From the NCBI GenBank assembly GCA_002943765.1, contig PQWQ01000018.1, positions 1,015,501 through 1,079,500 of the forward strand: DNA of 64,000 bases, written 5' to 3'. The position numbers were made by a program, and so were the translations under genes. The DNA is from Psoroptes ovis. Taxonomy: Eukaryota > Arthropoda > Arachnida > Sarcoptiformes > Psoroptidae. Below the pieces are notes generated by a model. That model was not told the DNA's origin. It saw only the letters and a list, made by a program, of their open reading frames with translations, and did no database searches. Positions 51,614 through 62,375 of the stretch are shown here, piece by piece (the first letter of the stretch is position 1; every line of letters starts with the position of its first letter).

Positions 51614-53874
51614 TAGCAACAACAATAAATAAATAGCGATAATAATAACAAATAATGATATTATTACTATTATTATTATTATTATTTTGATGATAATAAT
51701 AATATAAATATTTTCACAACCATAAATAATTAAATTAATTGCCCATAATTATTATTATTATTATTATTATTATCATATGATAATGGCAAATGACAAATAA
51801 TAGTTTTATTTATTTCTATTTCTTTATTTCTATTTTCATTTCATTTATTTTGTTTATTATTCTCATTGAATTTATTTATATTTATTTATTTATTTATTTT
51901 CAATGTTTTTATCGTATGATATTGTTGAATTACGTTGAATTATGTTGAAACGTTGAAATATTTTGAATATATTTCGTATGTATTTGTGTCTATTTGAGTG
52001 CATTTTGAATGTATTTGTTTGTATATTTGTCAATGTTTAACAAGTGTATTTGAATGAATGATTTTATGTGTGTAATGGACATTTAGTGTATTTTGATGAT
52101 GAATTCGAATGTTCAAATATCATCAATTTGTTTTTTCATGATGATATTTGAATAAACATTGATAATACTTATGATGATGATGATGACATAAGAAATTGAT
52201 GATGATGAAGACATACCAAGACATTATGAATGAATGATTATGAAGACACAAGACTTTATGACATTATAAATGAATGATTATTGTTGTTGTCGATGATAAA
52301 GTTGTCTTTGATGTTGTCGTTGTTGATAATGATGTTGTTGGCCAAGTGATCCATCAATTCATTGATTGATTTAGTCAGTTCATCGATTCAGTCAATTTAT
52401 TCATTTAGTCAATCAATTTGTTCATCGATTGATTGATTGATTATATTTCGATGACATATTTGCATTCAAGTTAATTTGAAATACCAATAATCTTGCCGAT
52501 CGATTGAATCAATGATTTGATGGATGAATTGTTGACTATATCTTCTGCTGTAGCCACCATCTTGGCTTATTTGGATTTATTTCAAAATTTAAAAAATTTT
52601 GAAAAAATCCCAAATCCAAATCGTTTCAAAATTTCGAAATTTATTCGTTTATTCAATTAATTCATTGAAATAAACATTGTTCTTCATTACATTACATTAA
52701 CATTATCATTATTATGGTTTTTACCATTTATATTACTATTATCATCATCATAATCGTGGTGTGTGTGTACGTACACGACCATTATCATTATTACTTGTTT
52801 GTTTTTGTTTTGTTTAAACAAATTCAAAGATTATACATTAACCATCAATGTATAATGATAATTACAACATCCAGAACATCAATGATGGTGGGCCATTCAT
52901 TTAATAACACTGATGATGATAATGCTAATGATGATGATCATCATCATCATTGGACAAGTGGTCAGTTGTTTACATCGTTTAACGATGTATCTGTATGTTT
53001 ACAGAGTGTGTCTATCTGTGTGTGTGTCTGTGTGTGGCTATACGACCATTCGACCATTTCGCGATTAATGGTCATCAACGGATTATGAAATTTTGAAATT
53101 TTTTTTTTTTTTGATGAAATCTTTAAGTTCATTCATTTAGCGCGATTCATACATTCATTTTTGATGAATTTCCTATTTGAAAATGGCGCCAAATTATAGA
53201 TTTTTGAAATTTGAAATTTTCAAAATTTTTCAAAATTGAAAATTTTAAATTTTCTCAAATATTTATGAAGAATATAGATTAGTGATAATCTAAATTGTAA
53301 ACAATTTTTTGAAATTTCAATGAAATTTAAAATTGTTAATGTATTTTATGAAGTATTTCATTGAATATTTCATAAATTGTATTGAAATTTTCAAAAAATG
53401 AATGAATTTCATTGAATTTCATTGAAAATTTTCAAAAATGAATGAATTTTATGGCGAAATTTCTCCAAAAATTTCTTGGAATTTATGCGAACCCGAATAA
53501 AACTTCCTAGTTTTTCTTTCGATTTCACATAAATAATAATCATAATAATAATAATAATGATCATGATCCCAAATATGGCATTAAACAGGGTGAGGTCCTT
53601 TGTGTGTATCGATGTGTATCTGTTGGTGAATTATGATGATATTTCAGTGAATAAAGAGTTACGATGTGAATGCGAAAGGGCTGGCCCCTTGTTCAAGGGT
53701 TGAAATAGGGATTGTTTGTGCTCTCATTTTTGAATGAATTTTGAAAAATTGATCGGGAACTTTTCCCGATAAATTTCCTCAGTAAAACCACTGATAATGG
53801 CCTTATGGTTAATGGCTTTTTTACGGGTTGAAACTCTGTTGTTTTCGGAGCCATTCATCAACTATTGATGTTAC

Positions 53875-53894
53875 CGATGCGATGCTTCGCATCG
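53875..53894. repeat. GC-rich hairpin in intron 2
   Basis: CGATGCGA, loop TGCT, TCGCATCG: a perfect 8-bp stem with a 4-base loop. It lies in a GC-richer block (about 53.58-54.0 kb) that also has an open frame at 53828-54013 without known domain. Confidence 0.5.
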
Positions 53895-55027
53895 TCTCTG
53901 AAATAAGGTTTAAAAGGTCGCAAGTTTGCGCAAGAATTTGGTCTAGATCTCGTCCTCTGTGCTCATTTCCAAGTGTAAAACTGCTCCTTGGTTTTGATAC
54001 TTGCGTTTTGTAGCATTATTTGTATCGATTTCGTACATTCAAAGGGTTATATCTCCTCTTCAATTTTTTTTCCCAAAAATTTTTCTTTCACAATCGAATT
54101 GATCATTGATAATTCGAATCACGAACGAATTTTTGCCTCGATTTTTGGCTGATTCAGCAAAAAATTTTTCAGATTTCAAATTTCAAAAATATCAAAAAAT
54201 GTATCGAATTGATATTTGGCTACAATATTCAATATTCATTCAGTAGAAATTGATACTTATCGCTTGTATTGATACATTTGATTGCGGAAGCGATTTTGTG
54301 TAGCGAATCAATGAATGAATGAATTTAATTAAACCAAATATCAAAAATTGAAAATTTTTTCGGTTCAATTTTTCAAAACTGATACAATCAAAACTAAAAA
54401 AATATTGATACAATCATTGATTTGATATTGCATTGGCTACAAATATAAATGGCTACATTTTGATTTTAAACTGGATAAATGAATAAATCCCATTCTTATA
54501 AGTCTTTGTATGGATAATAAACGATATCTTTTTAAAAGATATCCATTGCCATTGATTAACGCTATCATTTAACCTAATCAATGATCATTGATGATGATTA
54601 GAGTATTGAAAGGGTTAAACTGTTTTAAATGCTCATGGTAACCAAAATATTTTTGATTTATTTTGATTTGATTTGTTTCAATCAAATGAAATGATATTTT
54701 TCTCAACTAAAATGGCGAAAAATTGCTACTTTTGATATTTGAAAATTCAAAATTTGTATCGAAATTTTTCAATAAAATATTCGCTTACAAATCACTCCGA
54801 ATAACTGCGAATAACTCTTTATGTATGCATCGGTTGTTCAAGGTTGTAAATATTTTTAGAAAATATTTACGCAAATATCTCTGTTGTTGCTAAGAGCTTT
54901 GGCGAAAATCTTATACTCAAAATGAATAAATCAATAAATCATTCGACTGAAGAAATTCAATGTCTTTGAATTTAAGGGTTAAGCTCCATCTGTGCTTAGC
55001 GTTGGTTTTTGATTCACAATTGCTTCA

Positions 55028-55064
55028 TTGCTGAGCTGCTTTGAGCAGGTACCTGGCTCAGCAA
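55028..55064. repeat. hairpin in intron 2 containing AGGTACCT
   Basis: TTGCTGAGC at 55028-55036 pairs with GCTCAGCAA at 55056-55064. The loop holds GAGCAGGTACCTG, itself partly palindromic. It is about 1 kb before exon 3. Confidence 0.5.
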
Positions 55065-55126
55065 TTTTTGAACAAATTTCAGATGCACTGAATGAATGAA
55101 TCAATGAATTTATAGGTGAAAATATT

Positions 55127-55393
55127 TTGAATGCAGCAACGTTTACAACTGCCAGCAATAGCTATGAGCAATGGCAGAGCAGTGTTGAGCCACACACAGA
55201 GTTGATTCAGCTTTTCAAACGATTTTTAAGTGATTTTCACCCGATTTCGGCTCGTTATTCGGCCATTGTTTGGGGCCATTGGTTTCAAATGCATTTTCAG
55301 TGCATTTATCACGTAATAACAATAAAATTTCAATCAGGAAAAATCTTGAATCCCTGTCAATTTGCGATCGAATTTCAATCTATTAATCTATGA
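55127..55393 (+). other. unexplained 88-codon open frame in intron 2
   Basis: The frame begins at a TTG and ends with TGA. Its composition is mixed and not low-complexity (for example EQWQSSVEPHTELIQ), unlike most short frames here. It could be part of a worn mobile element, a cassette exon between the DM linker and the dimerisation exon, or chance. No domain was recognised. Confidence 0.15.
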
Positions 55394-55872
55394 AACATTA
55401 CAGGCATTGAAAATGTACATGTGTAGCTCGGTATAGTCGAATTGATTGACATATTTTACTCCAGATTTTGAAAAATCAATGAATATTGTAATGATTACCG
55501 GTATGAAATGACAAGCTTATATGTTAGGTAAATGAATATGAATGATTCCTGTATAATCAAAAAATTGAAAAACAAATAAAACACGCCTTATTCATAATTA
55601 TTTGAAAAATATTCATTCGTTGGCTTATAATTATTAAAATATGAACACGAATCCTTTGAATCGAAATGTAAAATTCATTAAAATCAGCCCTAAATTCTTC
55701 CAAGAGATTATCGTTTCAATGATTTTTAATTATGTGAATATGAAAATCCAATGAAATGTAATGAATCCCATGATATGAAGTGAACTAATAATAAATTACC
55801 AACGATTCGGTTGAATTGATTTTTGGTTCTTCTTTGATTTATTCGAATTTTTAAACAATTTTCATTAATTTT

Positions 55873-55980
55873 AAAAGGTATTAACCTTTTTATTGATCAA
55901 AGATTGTAAAGAGTAAAAATTGTAAAGAGGTACCAACCTTTTAATGATTTTAGGTTTTTTTAAAGAGGTACCAACCTCTT
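55873..55980. promoter_or_regulatory. three small AAGAGGT/ACCTYTT hairpins before exon 3
   Basis: AAAAGGT-ATTA-ACCTTTT at 55873-55890, AAGAGGT-ACCA-ACCTTTT at 55925-55942 and AAGAGGT-ACCA-ACCTCTT at 55963-55980 each make a 7-bp stem with a 4-base loop. They end 109 nt before the exon 3 acceptor. The second and third share AAAGAGGTACCAACCT and look like a duplicated unit. A role in splicing is a guess. Confidence 0.35.
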
Positions 55981-56089
55981 AATAATTACATTTTTTGAGG
56001 TTCTATACTTCAAATTATGAATTTTCCATTTTCCAATCATAATTTCAATCATTTTTCTTTATCCCTTTATATTTTTCAACTCATCACAG

Positions 56090-56290
56090 ATGCATCAGTA
56101 TCAACGATACGTATGGCACCGAGCCCAATACCGATGACCGAAACGAATCGTAAACAATTAGAGCTATGGTGTCAAACGCTGAATGGTAAATTGATGGCTA
56201 ATCCAGTCGAAATCATCAGTAATTATGCATTGATGGCATTGCTACGGGAAAAATATGATCCAGCTCGTGTTATTGATGCTCTGCTTGAAG
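56090..56290 (+). CDS. dsx: dsx-like exon 3: Doublesex-type dimerisation domain
   Basis: The acceptor is strong (pyrimidine-rich tract ending ATCACAG at 56089) and the donor is GTATGT at 56291. The exon encodes residues 943-1008 with a split codon at each end. The segment LELWCQTLNGKL...NPVEI...YALMALL...ARVIDALLE aligns with the UBA-like dimerisation domain (OD2) of Doublesex: the pattern is L-x3-CQ-x-L-x2-K, then P-x-E, then a hydrophobic helix, then I-x3-L/I-E. It does not fit the DMA domain of Dmrt2-5 type proteins. The exon ends inside the last helix. As I recall, Drosophila dsx changes from common to sex-specific exons at that position, also in phase 1. Retention of intron 3 would add Gly-Met-Phe-Ile-Cys-Ile-Ser and stop at 56311-56313. 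Confidence 0.88.
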
Positions 56291-57267
56291 GTATGTTCAT
56301 TTGTATTTCTTAATTCAATTCAATTTGAACTCAATTTCGACCATTTTTGACTGCAAAATTACAAGCCACGACCATAAGAAAGACATTAAATCAATTCAAA
56401 TTGAATTAAATCAAATTTAATTTGAGTTTATTTTGATTAAATTGAATTTATTTTGATTTGAAAGCCTCGGTACAACCTGACATTATCATTAATATTATTA
56501 AATTAGATAAGTCATTGATATTATTGAATAAGAGATATCAATCATTAAGTTTATTTTTATTAATTTCAAGTATCAATTTTGAATTTTGAGAAATAATAAT
56601 CTTTATTTCTGGTTTTTCTACTAAATAATAATCATTTTTATAATTTTATATCATCGAATTGATTATATCATCATTGACTTGAAATGAAATGATTTGAATT
56701 TTTGAATTGATATAATTTAATATGATCATCATCAAATTTTGGCCAAAACATTGATTACGTTCGATTGATTTATTATCGTTTATTATCGAAGTTATTTATA
56801 TAAAGTTATAACCCGTTATCTTCCCCTTTATTTTTACATGTCCAATTGCTCATTACATGCATTGCTTAATGGCTAATTACAAATATATGCAAAAAGAGAT
56901 TATCTATTGTGGCATCATCATGAAATTCGAATTTAAATTCTCCACATTTGACCATCATTTTTCTGTTAATTTAAGTCCTCGTTGAAAGATATTCAGGTCA
57001 TCTTAGTAATAATCAACATTTATGGTCTTATGGTCTTATCAAATGACCATAAAATCAGCCAGCAACATTAACATAAAATTTGTATATTTACAAATTTGGC
57101 TACAAACAAACATCTCTTACGAATATCAATTTGATCAGATACTGTAGCCTTTTATTAGCCAAAAAATTAGTTTTCCAAATACATTCAAAGGGTTAAATAT
57201 GCATGGTTTTTGCGCATATTATCTCATCCTATTAACATTATTTCCTTTGATTACTTTGTTGTTTTAG

Positions 57268-57410
57268 GGATCCTTACAAAAACTATGTGATTACCATCTT
57301 TATTATCTTCATTATCCTTATCATCATTATTATGATTTGCACGACAAATCCATTTTGAATGAAATAATGTTCAATGATAATGGAATAAATCAATTCTTGA
57401 TTTCTAATCA
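57268..57410 (+). other. candidate alternative short terminal exon of dsx-like gene
   Basis: A T-rich tract ends in GTTGTTTTAG at 57267, an acceptor as good as that of exon 3. Spliced to exon 3 in its phase 1 frame, the split codon becomes Gly and the tail is Gly-Ile-Leu-Thr-Lys-Thr-Met with a TGA at 57288-57290. An AATAAA lies at 57384-57389, so the exon could end near 57410. The product would keep the DM and dimerisation domains and lose the whole 541-residue-plus tail. This is inferred from splice signals only. In DNA this AT-rich, T-rich tracts before AG are common, so chance is a real alternative. Confidence 0.25.
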
Positions 57411-57565
57411 TAATGAGATAAACATGATGAAATTTGTATTAATTTAAATGTAAATTATCTTTCGCGAAAACACATCTTCCTTAATTTACAATTTTTTTCG
57501 ATTAATTTGATTCTCATTGATTCATTCCATATCAATCAGTTATCGTCGTTTCACTCATCTTATAG

Positions 57566-57630
57566 ATATTCAAACCTATTCAAAAGCCTTTTGGTTTGAA
57601 CCTTTGAACCTTTTCATTCAAAGGTCCTAA
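57566..57630 (+). other. second candidate alternative exon start in intron 3
   Basis: A pyrimidine-rich tract ends in ATCTTATAG at 57565. Joined to exon 3 in frame it gives Asp followed by 20 residues (starting IQTYSKAFWFEP) and a TAA at 57628-57630. The sequence has no clear likeness to an insect female tail. It is listed only because it keeps the reading frame for a plausible length. Confidence is low. Confidence 0.12.
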
Positions 57631-58370
57631 AGCCTTTTCCTAAACCTTCTATTGAATTCGTTAGCCTGGTTATTGTCCGATCCGATCCGTTTTCCAGTGC
57701 AATTATACGTATCAGATAATTGATATTGTAGCCATTTTGCATCTCTAATTTCTCAAATATCTATGAATATTATAAATGCAGCAAAAATGGCAACAAAAAA
57801 AAAAATGCCATTAAAAATCATTTGAAATTTGATGAATATTCAACTAAAAATCAAATTCAAATTTCATGTGTCATAAAAAATTATTATTATTATTATTATT
57901 AGTGCATCATTCTCATAGCCATTAATGATACAAGCAAAAACAATAATAAAAACTAATAAAAATTCTAATAAATAAACGACTAAATGAATAAATGGCTAAA
58001 TTGCAATGTAAAAATATATTTGAAAATTCAAAGTTTTCCAAAGTTTTTTCAAAGTTTTTCATTCAAACATTTATTCATTTCATTCATTCATTCATTTGAT
58101 ACATGTAAAAATAAAAGTTTATCATTTCTCATCAAAAAATACTAAAAATGTAGCGTTTGCATTTTTAAATTCTTTTCGAATTCTCGCATTTATTTCATTA
58201 GATTCTTGCATCTTTTATTCATCAATTCTCGCATGTATCCAATCTTACCAGAATCTCCAATTTCCATGAACATTATCCCTATGTATTTTGTGTGTAAAAT
58301 TGCCAAAATGCACTGAAAGTTTGAAAGCTTGAGAATGTGTGTGTGTGGAAAATGCTTGGAAAATGATTAT

Positions 58371-58386
58371 GATGATGATGATGATG
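58371..58386. repeat. (GAT)n microsatellite
   Basis: About five GAT units, 70 bp before mariner-type MITE copy 15. Confidence 0.85.
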
Positions 58387-58455
58387 TTGAACATTGAAGA
58401 AAAATATTCACCATTTAAAACATTCAAAATTGCATTAAAATTTTATATAAATATT

Positions 58456-58538
58456 ATAGGTTGTCCGTAAAGTTCGGGCCGATTTTCAATGAGCAACTTT
58501 ATTCGATTAAGTCGAATGAACTTTTCGGACAACCTTAA
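58456..58538. mobile_element. mariner-type MITE, copy 15 (in intron 3)
   Basis: A subfamily B copy in reverse orientation (GATTTTCAATGAGCAAC in the left half, GTCGAATGAACTTTTCGG in the right). TA is on the right. There is one extra T in the right end. Confidence 0.85.
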
Positions 58539-58624
58539 TAAATAAATAAATGAAGCATTTTTTTCTGATGATGATGATCATTTTGCTTTAGCAAAAAAAA
58601 TTCGTTCAATTTTCTGTGTTTTTT

Positions 58625-58654
58625 ATTCATTCATTCATTCATTCATTCATTCAT
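58625..58654. repeat. (ATTC)n microsatellite
   Basis: Seven ATTC units. Confidence 0.9.
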
Positions 58655-59070
58655 TTAAAATATATCCAACCGAGAATTTCTGTTTTTTGGAGCCAAAAAA
58701 AAAACATAAATACAACAATAATTGTATCCATTTTATGATCGCTACTGTTACTATTATGATCGCTATTATCATTATTATTGTTTGTTATTATCGCTCAGTT
58801 TTTAATGCGACATATTTTTCCGCATAAATTTGCTTATTTTCTTATTTTTTAAGAAAATGAAAAACTTTGAAAAACTTTGAATTTTGAAAATGTTTTTTAT
58901 TCACAGCAGCAAAAAAATAAATGAATGAATAAATAAAATTCTTGATTATCCTTGTGAATTATGGTAAATTATTGATGTGGTAATGGGTGGTGGGTGTTGA
59001 GTGGTGGGCTAATGATTGGCCTGAGTTTGTTTGTTGTAAGATAAAGTTGGTAAAAGGAGAAGATGAATAT

Positions 59071-59098
59071 GATGATGATGATGATGATGATGATGATG
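59071..59098. repeat. (GAT)n microsatellite followed by a G run
   Basis: Nine GAT units followed by seven G. Confidence 0.9.
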
Positions 59099-60731
59099 GG
59101 GGGGAAGATATCTTCTCTCCGCTGATCTAATCGATGCGATTTGGCCGCTTCGGCTGAATCGTAGTTGAATGAATGTGAATTTTCGTATGTTTTGGTGCAG
59201 TGCTGCTGGTGCATAGTTTGCAACTGTATCTGTTTGTTTTTTTAGACATGCGAAAACCTATTTAGGAGAAGCGATAATGATAATGATGATGATGATACTG
59301 ATACTGATGATAATTCTTTGATCATCAAAAATAAAATAAAAATTATCCAATCATCAATTTACTCAAAGCTATTTGTTGATATTGATTAGTGTTACAGTAT
59401 CGAAATTGTAATCAACGATATTTTTACAGATCGAATAAATTTGAAAAAAAAAGTTTTCTCAAACATAATCTTGCCTTGAAGATAATTTTCTTGGAGAAAA
59501 TTTTCACTAAAATTGGTTAAATTGTCATTGATATTTTCAAAATAAAATGGCGGCCATCCATTTATTCATCGTTAATCTATCCGTTTTCTTTCCAATGTAT
59601 CGAAATTTCAGTATATTTTTCATTTATTCAAAGATCATCAAACATGATCAAAATATAATCGAATTAATGTTTTTATTTTTTCGCCAAGAAAAACAAACGT
59701 TATTGTAGCCAAATGATCAATGATTATCGAAAGATTTGTTTCTTACAAAGCGCTCATGAAATTTTTGAACTTTTATGAGCTTTGCGTGATTATTTTATGT
59801 TTGATTTTATTTGTTATTTGCGCAATGAATTATTTCTTTGAAAGTTTCCCCGAAATTATCGATAAAACAAAGACATAATTCTCTCACCTTTTCAAGAATT
59901 ATTAGCTCAGAAATCATTAGCCAAAGTTCAAACTGCCAAATTATTCATTGAAATGAAAATAATTCGAGCAATACACGAATATATGCGAATTAATGCGAAT
60001 ATTTGCTCATATATTCTCATCGAATAAATCATATTCTGGTTCTTTCGATTGAAAATTCAAACATTTTCATTCATTTTTCCCATTGATTTATTATGTCGAT
60101 TTATTATTATTTTAAATTTATTAGTTATGAATTAATGAATGAACGAATGAATTATCTTTTTGATTCCCCCATTTAAAATATGAATATATTGCATTGGGTT
60201 ATAGCCCTGTTACCATATGAAACCACCACAATCACCACCAGCACTGATAAATAAGTGTGGGAGAATTGATAAAGTGGGGAACACAAAGGCTGATAGGGTT
60301 CAAAAAGGTTAAATCGATTATTCGTTCATTCATATATTTATTTATTCAAGAAACGATGTTTCTTCCACCCTTCCTATCTCTCTCTTCATCTCTCATTTTC
60401 CTTATCATCCTCCTCTTTTTATATCAGTTGATTGGTTTGATGGTTGGTTTGTAAGATTGGTTGATCAAACCATATTTACCATCGTTTATAAAAATTGTAA
60501 TTATCAAATATGTATTTCATCTACATGAATATTTATAGAATATGTATGTCTGTGAATACATTATGTGAAACCCCCTGAATATTTTCCCGATGCAATTTTC
60601 AATGCAAAAAAAATATGAATATCGAAATGAAATTTATTTGAAATTGCTTTGTGAAAATAAATGGCAAAGAGAGAAAAACGAGAAAAATGCTCATAAAAAT
60701 AAAAAACAAAATATATTTTCAATCATAATTC

Positions 60732-60753
60732 ATTTATTTATTTATTTATTTAT
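60732..60753. repeat. (ATTT)n microsatellite
   Basis: About five ATTT units. Confidence 0.88.
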
Positions 60754-62181
60754 TCATTTTTTTCGAAAATTTATTTCTTGTTTTTGTTATTGTTTCAAAA
60801 AACATGAATAAATCTTCTATGAAAGTGTACGCAGAGTCGTTAGCATAGAATCGCTTAACAAAGCAACGAACAACGAACGAACAATAAAGACAAGTTTAAA
60901 TGTATCCAAATTAATGGGTGAAAAAAAAATGTATATCAATGGCGCCTGCGTCATTGCGTTTATTTTGCTACTTTTGTTGAAAATGCTGCTTTGTTTTAAA
61001 GCCGATTCAAACGATTCTGGTTGTACTGCTTATATTGGTGTATGTTTCATTGTATATATATGTGAGTTTTAAATCATACATTCACAATGTTATGCACCAA
61101 CAACACACATGACATTTAGCTACAATAATGCCAAAGCTTAGAAATGGATACAATTTTTCTTGCTGTGTATATTTTCGTTTGTATTCATTTTGGCAACATT
61201 TACCATGGCCATTATCATTAGCCATTGAATTTATATTTATGAATGAGCATGAATGGTGTAAGAATTCAGTGAATACAATGAATAAATGAATGAAAGGCGG
61301 TTCTTTACCAAATTTTCGACCAAACTCAGTTGGCTGGTTGGTTGATTTTGGTTGGTTTTTGGTTGTTTAGTTTGGTTGGTTGAAATGCTTTTGCCTGTAG
61401 CCAAATGTTTTTCTGCCCTTTTTTTGCTGCCGTTTGTATGAATGAATGAATTGAAACACACAATTCAATGGCCATCCTTTTGTTACTGTGTCTTCGTTTC
61501 GGGCATCTTTTCTGGAACCCAATTTTTGGGATTCTTGGATCCAAATTTGGAAAAAGAATATTCTTGAATATTCCTTCGCACATGCGCCGAAAAGACCCGA
61601 AAAAAAATTGTAGCGAAATTCGGGCTCCAAATGGCAATTTACCCCGCTGATTTTTGTAAAATTACATATTATCGGGCATAAAGCGGGCCTAAAAAATTTA
61701 ATGAGTGAATGGAAAATGAATGAAATCATTAAATTGAATCATCATCATCAAAAACAATACATTTAATGGTCATTGTCATAAACATTTAATGTTTTTTCTT
61801 TTTGTTTTTGTATAAGAATTTATCAAAATTTTAAAAAGGGAAAAAAATTTTGTTTTTGTATCAAAAAATTAAATTTTGGAAGAATTTAAATGTAAAAATA
61901 AATAAAATGGAAGAATGAAATTAAAAATTTAAAATTTAAAATTAATGTAGCAAAACACATCCATACACATGAAATAATTATTAGAAATAACATTTAAGAT
62001 ACATTTTTTATAGTCATTGATAGATATTGTAAGGGGCTATAGATTTCAGAGAAAGGGAGAAGAAATAGGGACAAAAGATACGGTGAAACAGAGCCACACA
62101 AAATACGCATTTGAAAATTAATCGAGAAATCTTGACTGTTGTGGTGGCGCTGGCAAACGTTTAACCAGCTCAGCATCTCCG

Positions 62182-62201
62182 GGTACCTCTTATGAGGTAC
62201 C
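62182..62201. promoter_or_regulatory. perfect hairpin GGTACCTC/GAGGTACC before exon 4
   Basis: An 8-bp perfect stem with loop TTAT lies about 175 nt before the exon 4 acceptor, within a GC-richer block at about 62130-62290. It carries the same GAGGTACC word as the hairpins before exon 3. Confidence 0.4.
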
Positions 62202-62375
62202 GCTTACTCACATGACACGCTGTGGTGATGACAATGACCGAGACGCTGCGCACTTAAGCAGCCTGGTTGAGCATCGATTCATGTATCAAAAGCTTACCCT
62301 TTGAATTCCATTTGAAAGATGTTTTTAATTGAATACAATTTAATTCGATTTCTATTTTTACCACCTCACGAATAG

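Larger units (their letters stand above)
46984..56089 (+). other. intron 2 of dsx-like gene
   Basis: A 9.1 kb phase 1 intron separates the DM-domain linker from the dimerisation exon. It contains one mariner-type MITE (51532-51613), GAT and TTA microsatellites near 51.4-51.8 kb, and GC-richer hairpins at 50858-50879, 53875-53894 and 55028-55064. An unexplained 88-codon open frame is at 55127-55393. Three small AAGAGGT...ACCTYTT hairpins lie at 55873-55980, just before the exon 3 acceptor. Between 48.4 and 50.3 kb many short AAGGT/ACCTT words recur. No independent gene is recognised. Confidence 0.85.
56291..62375 (+). other. intron 3 of dsx-like gene, at the position of the insect sex-specific splice junction
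   Basis: A 6.1 kb phase 1 intron follows the dimerisation exon. It holds two possible alternative acceptors (57267 and 57565), one mariner-type MITE (58456-58538), GAT, ATTC and ATTT microsatellites (58371, 58625, 59071, 60732), and a GC-richer stretch with a perfect 8-bp hairpin at 62182-62201. Overlapping short open frames on the minus strand at 61326-61729 show no known domain and are probably not coding. Confidence 0.8.

Noticed and set aside
51188..51625. 145-codon minus-strand frame
   Set aside because: It runs through mariner-type MITE copy 14 and a GAT microsatellite, so it is a by-product of repeats.
56291..57267. dsx repeat element-like word AATCAACA near 57008
   Set aside because: Only one core match was seen. 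It lies upstream of the candidate exon and the 13-base consensus is not met, so no Tra-type enhancer is claimed.
61326..61729. Overlapping minus-strand frames of 103 and 120 codons in intron 3
   Set aside because: No recognisable domain, and two frames open over the same bases suggest a chance lack of stops. It may be part of a worn element but cannot be supported.
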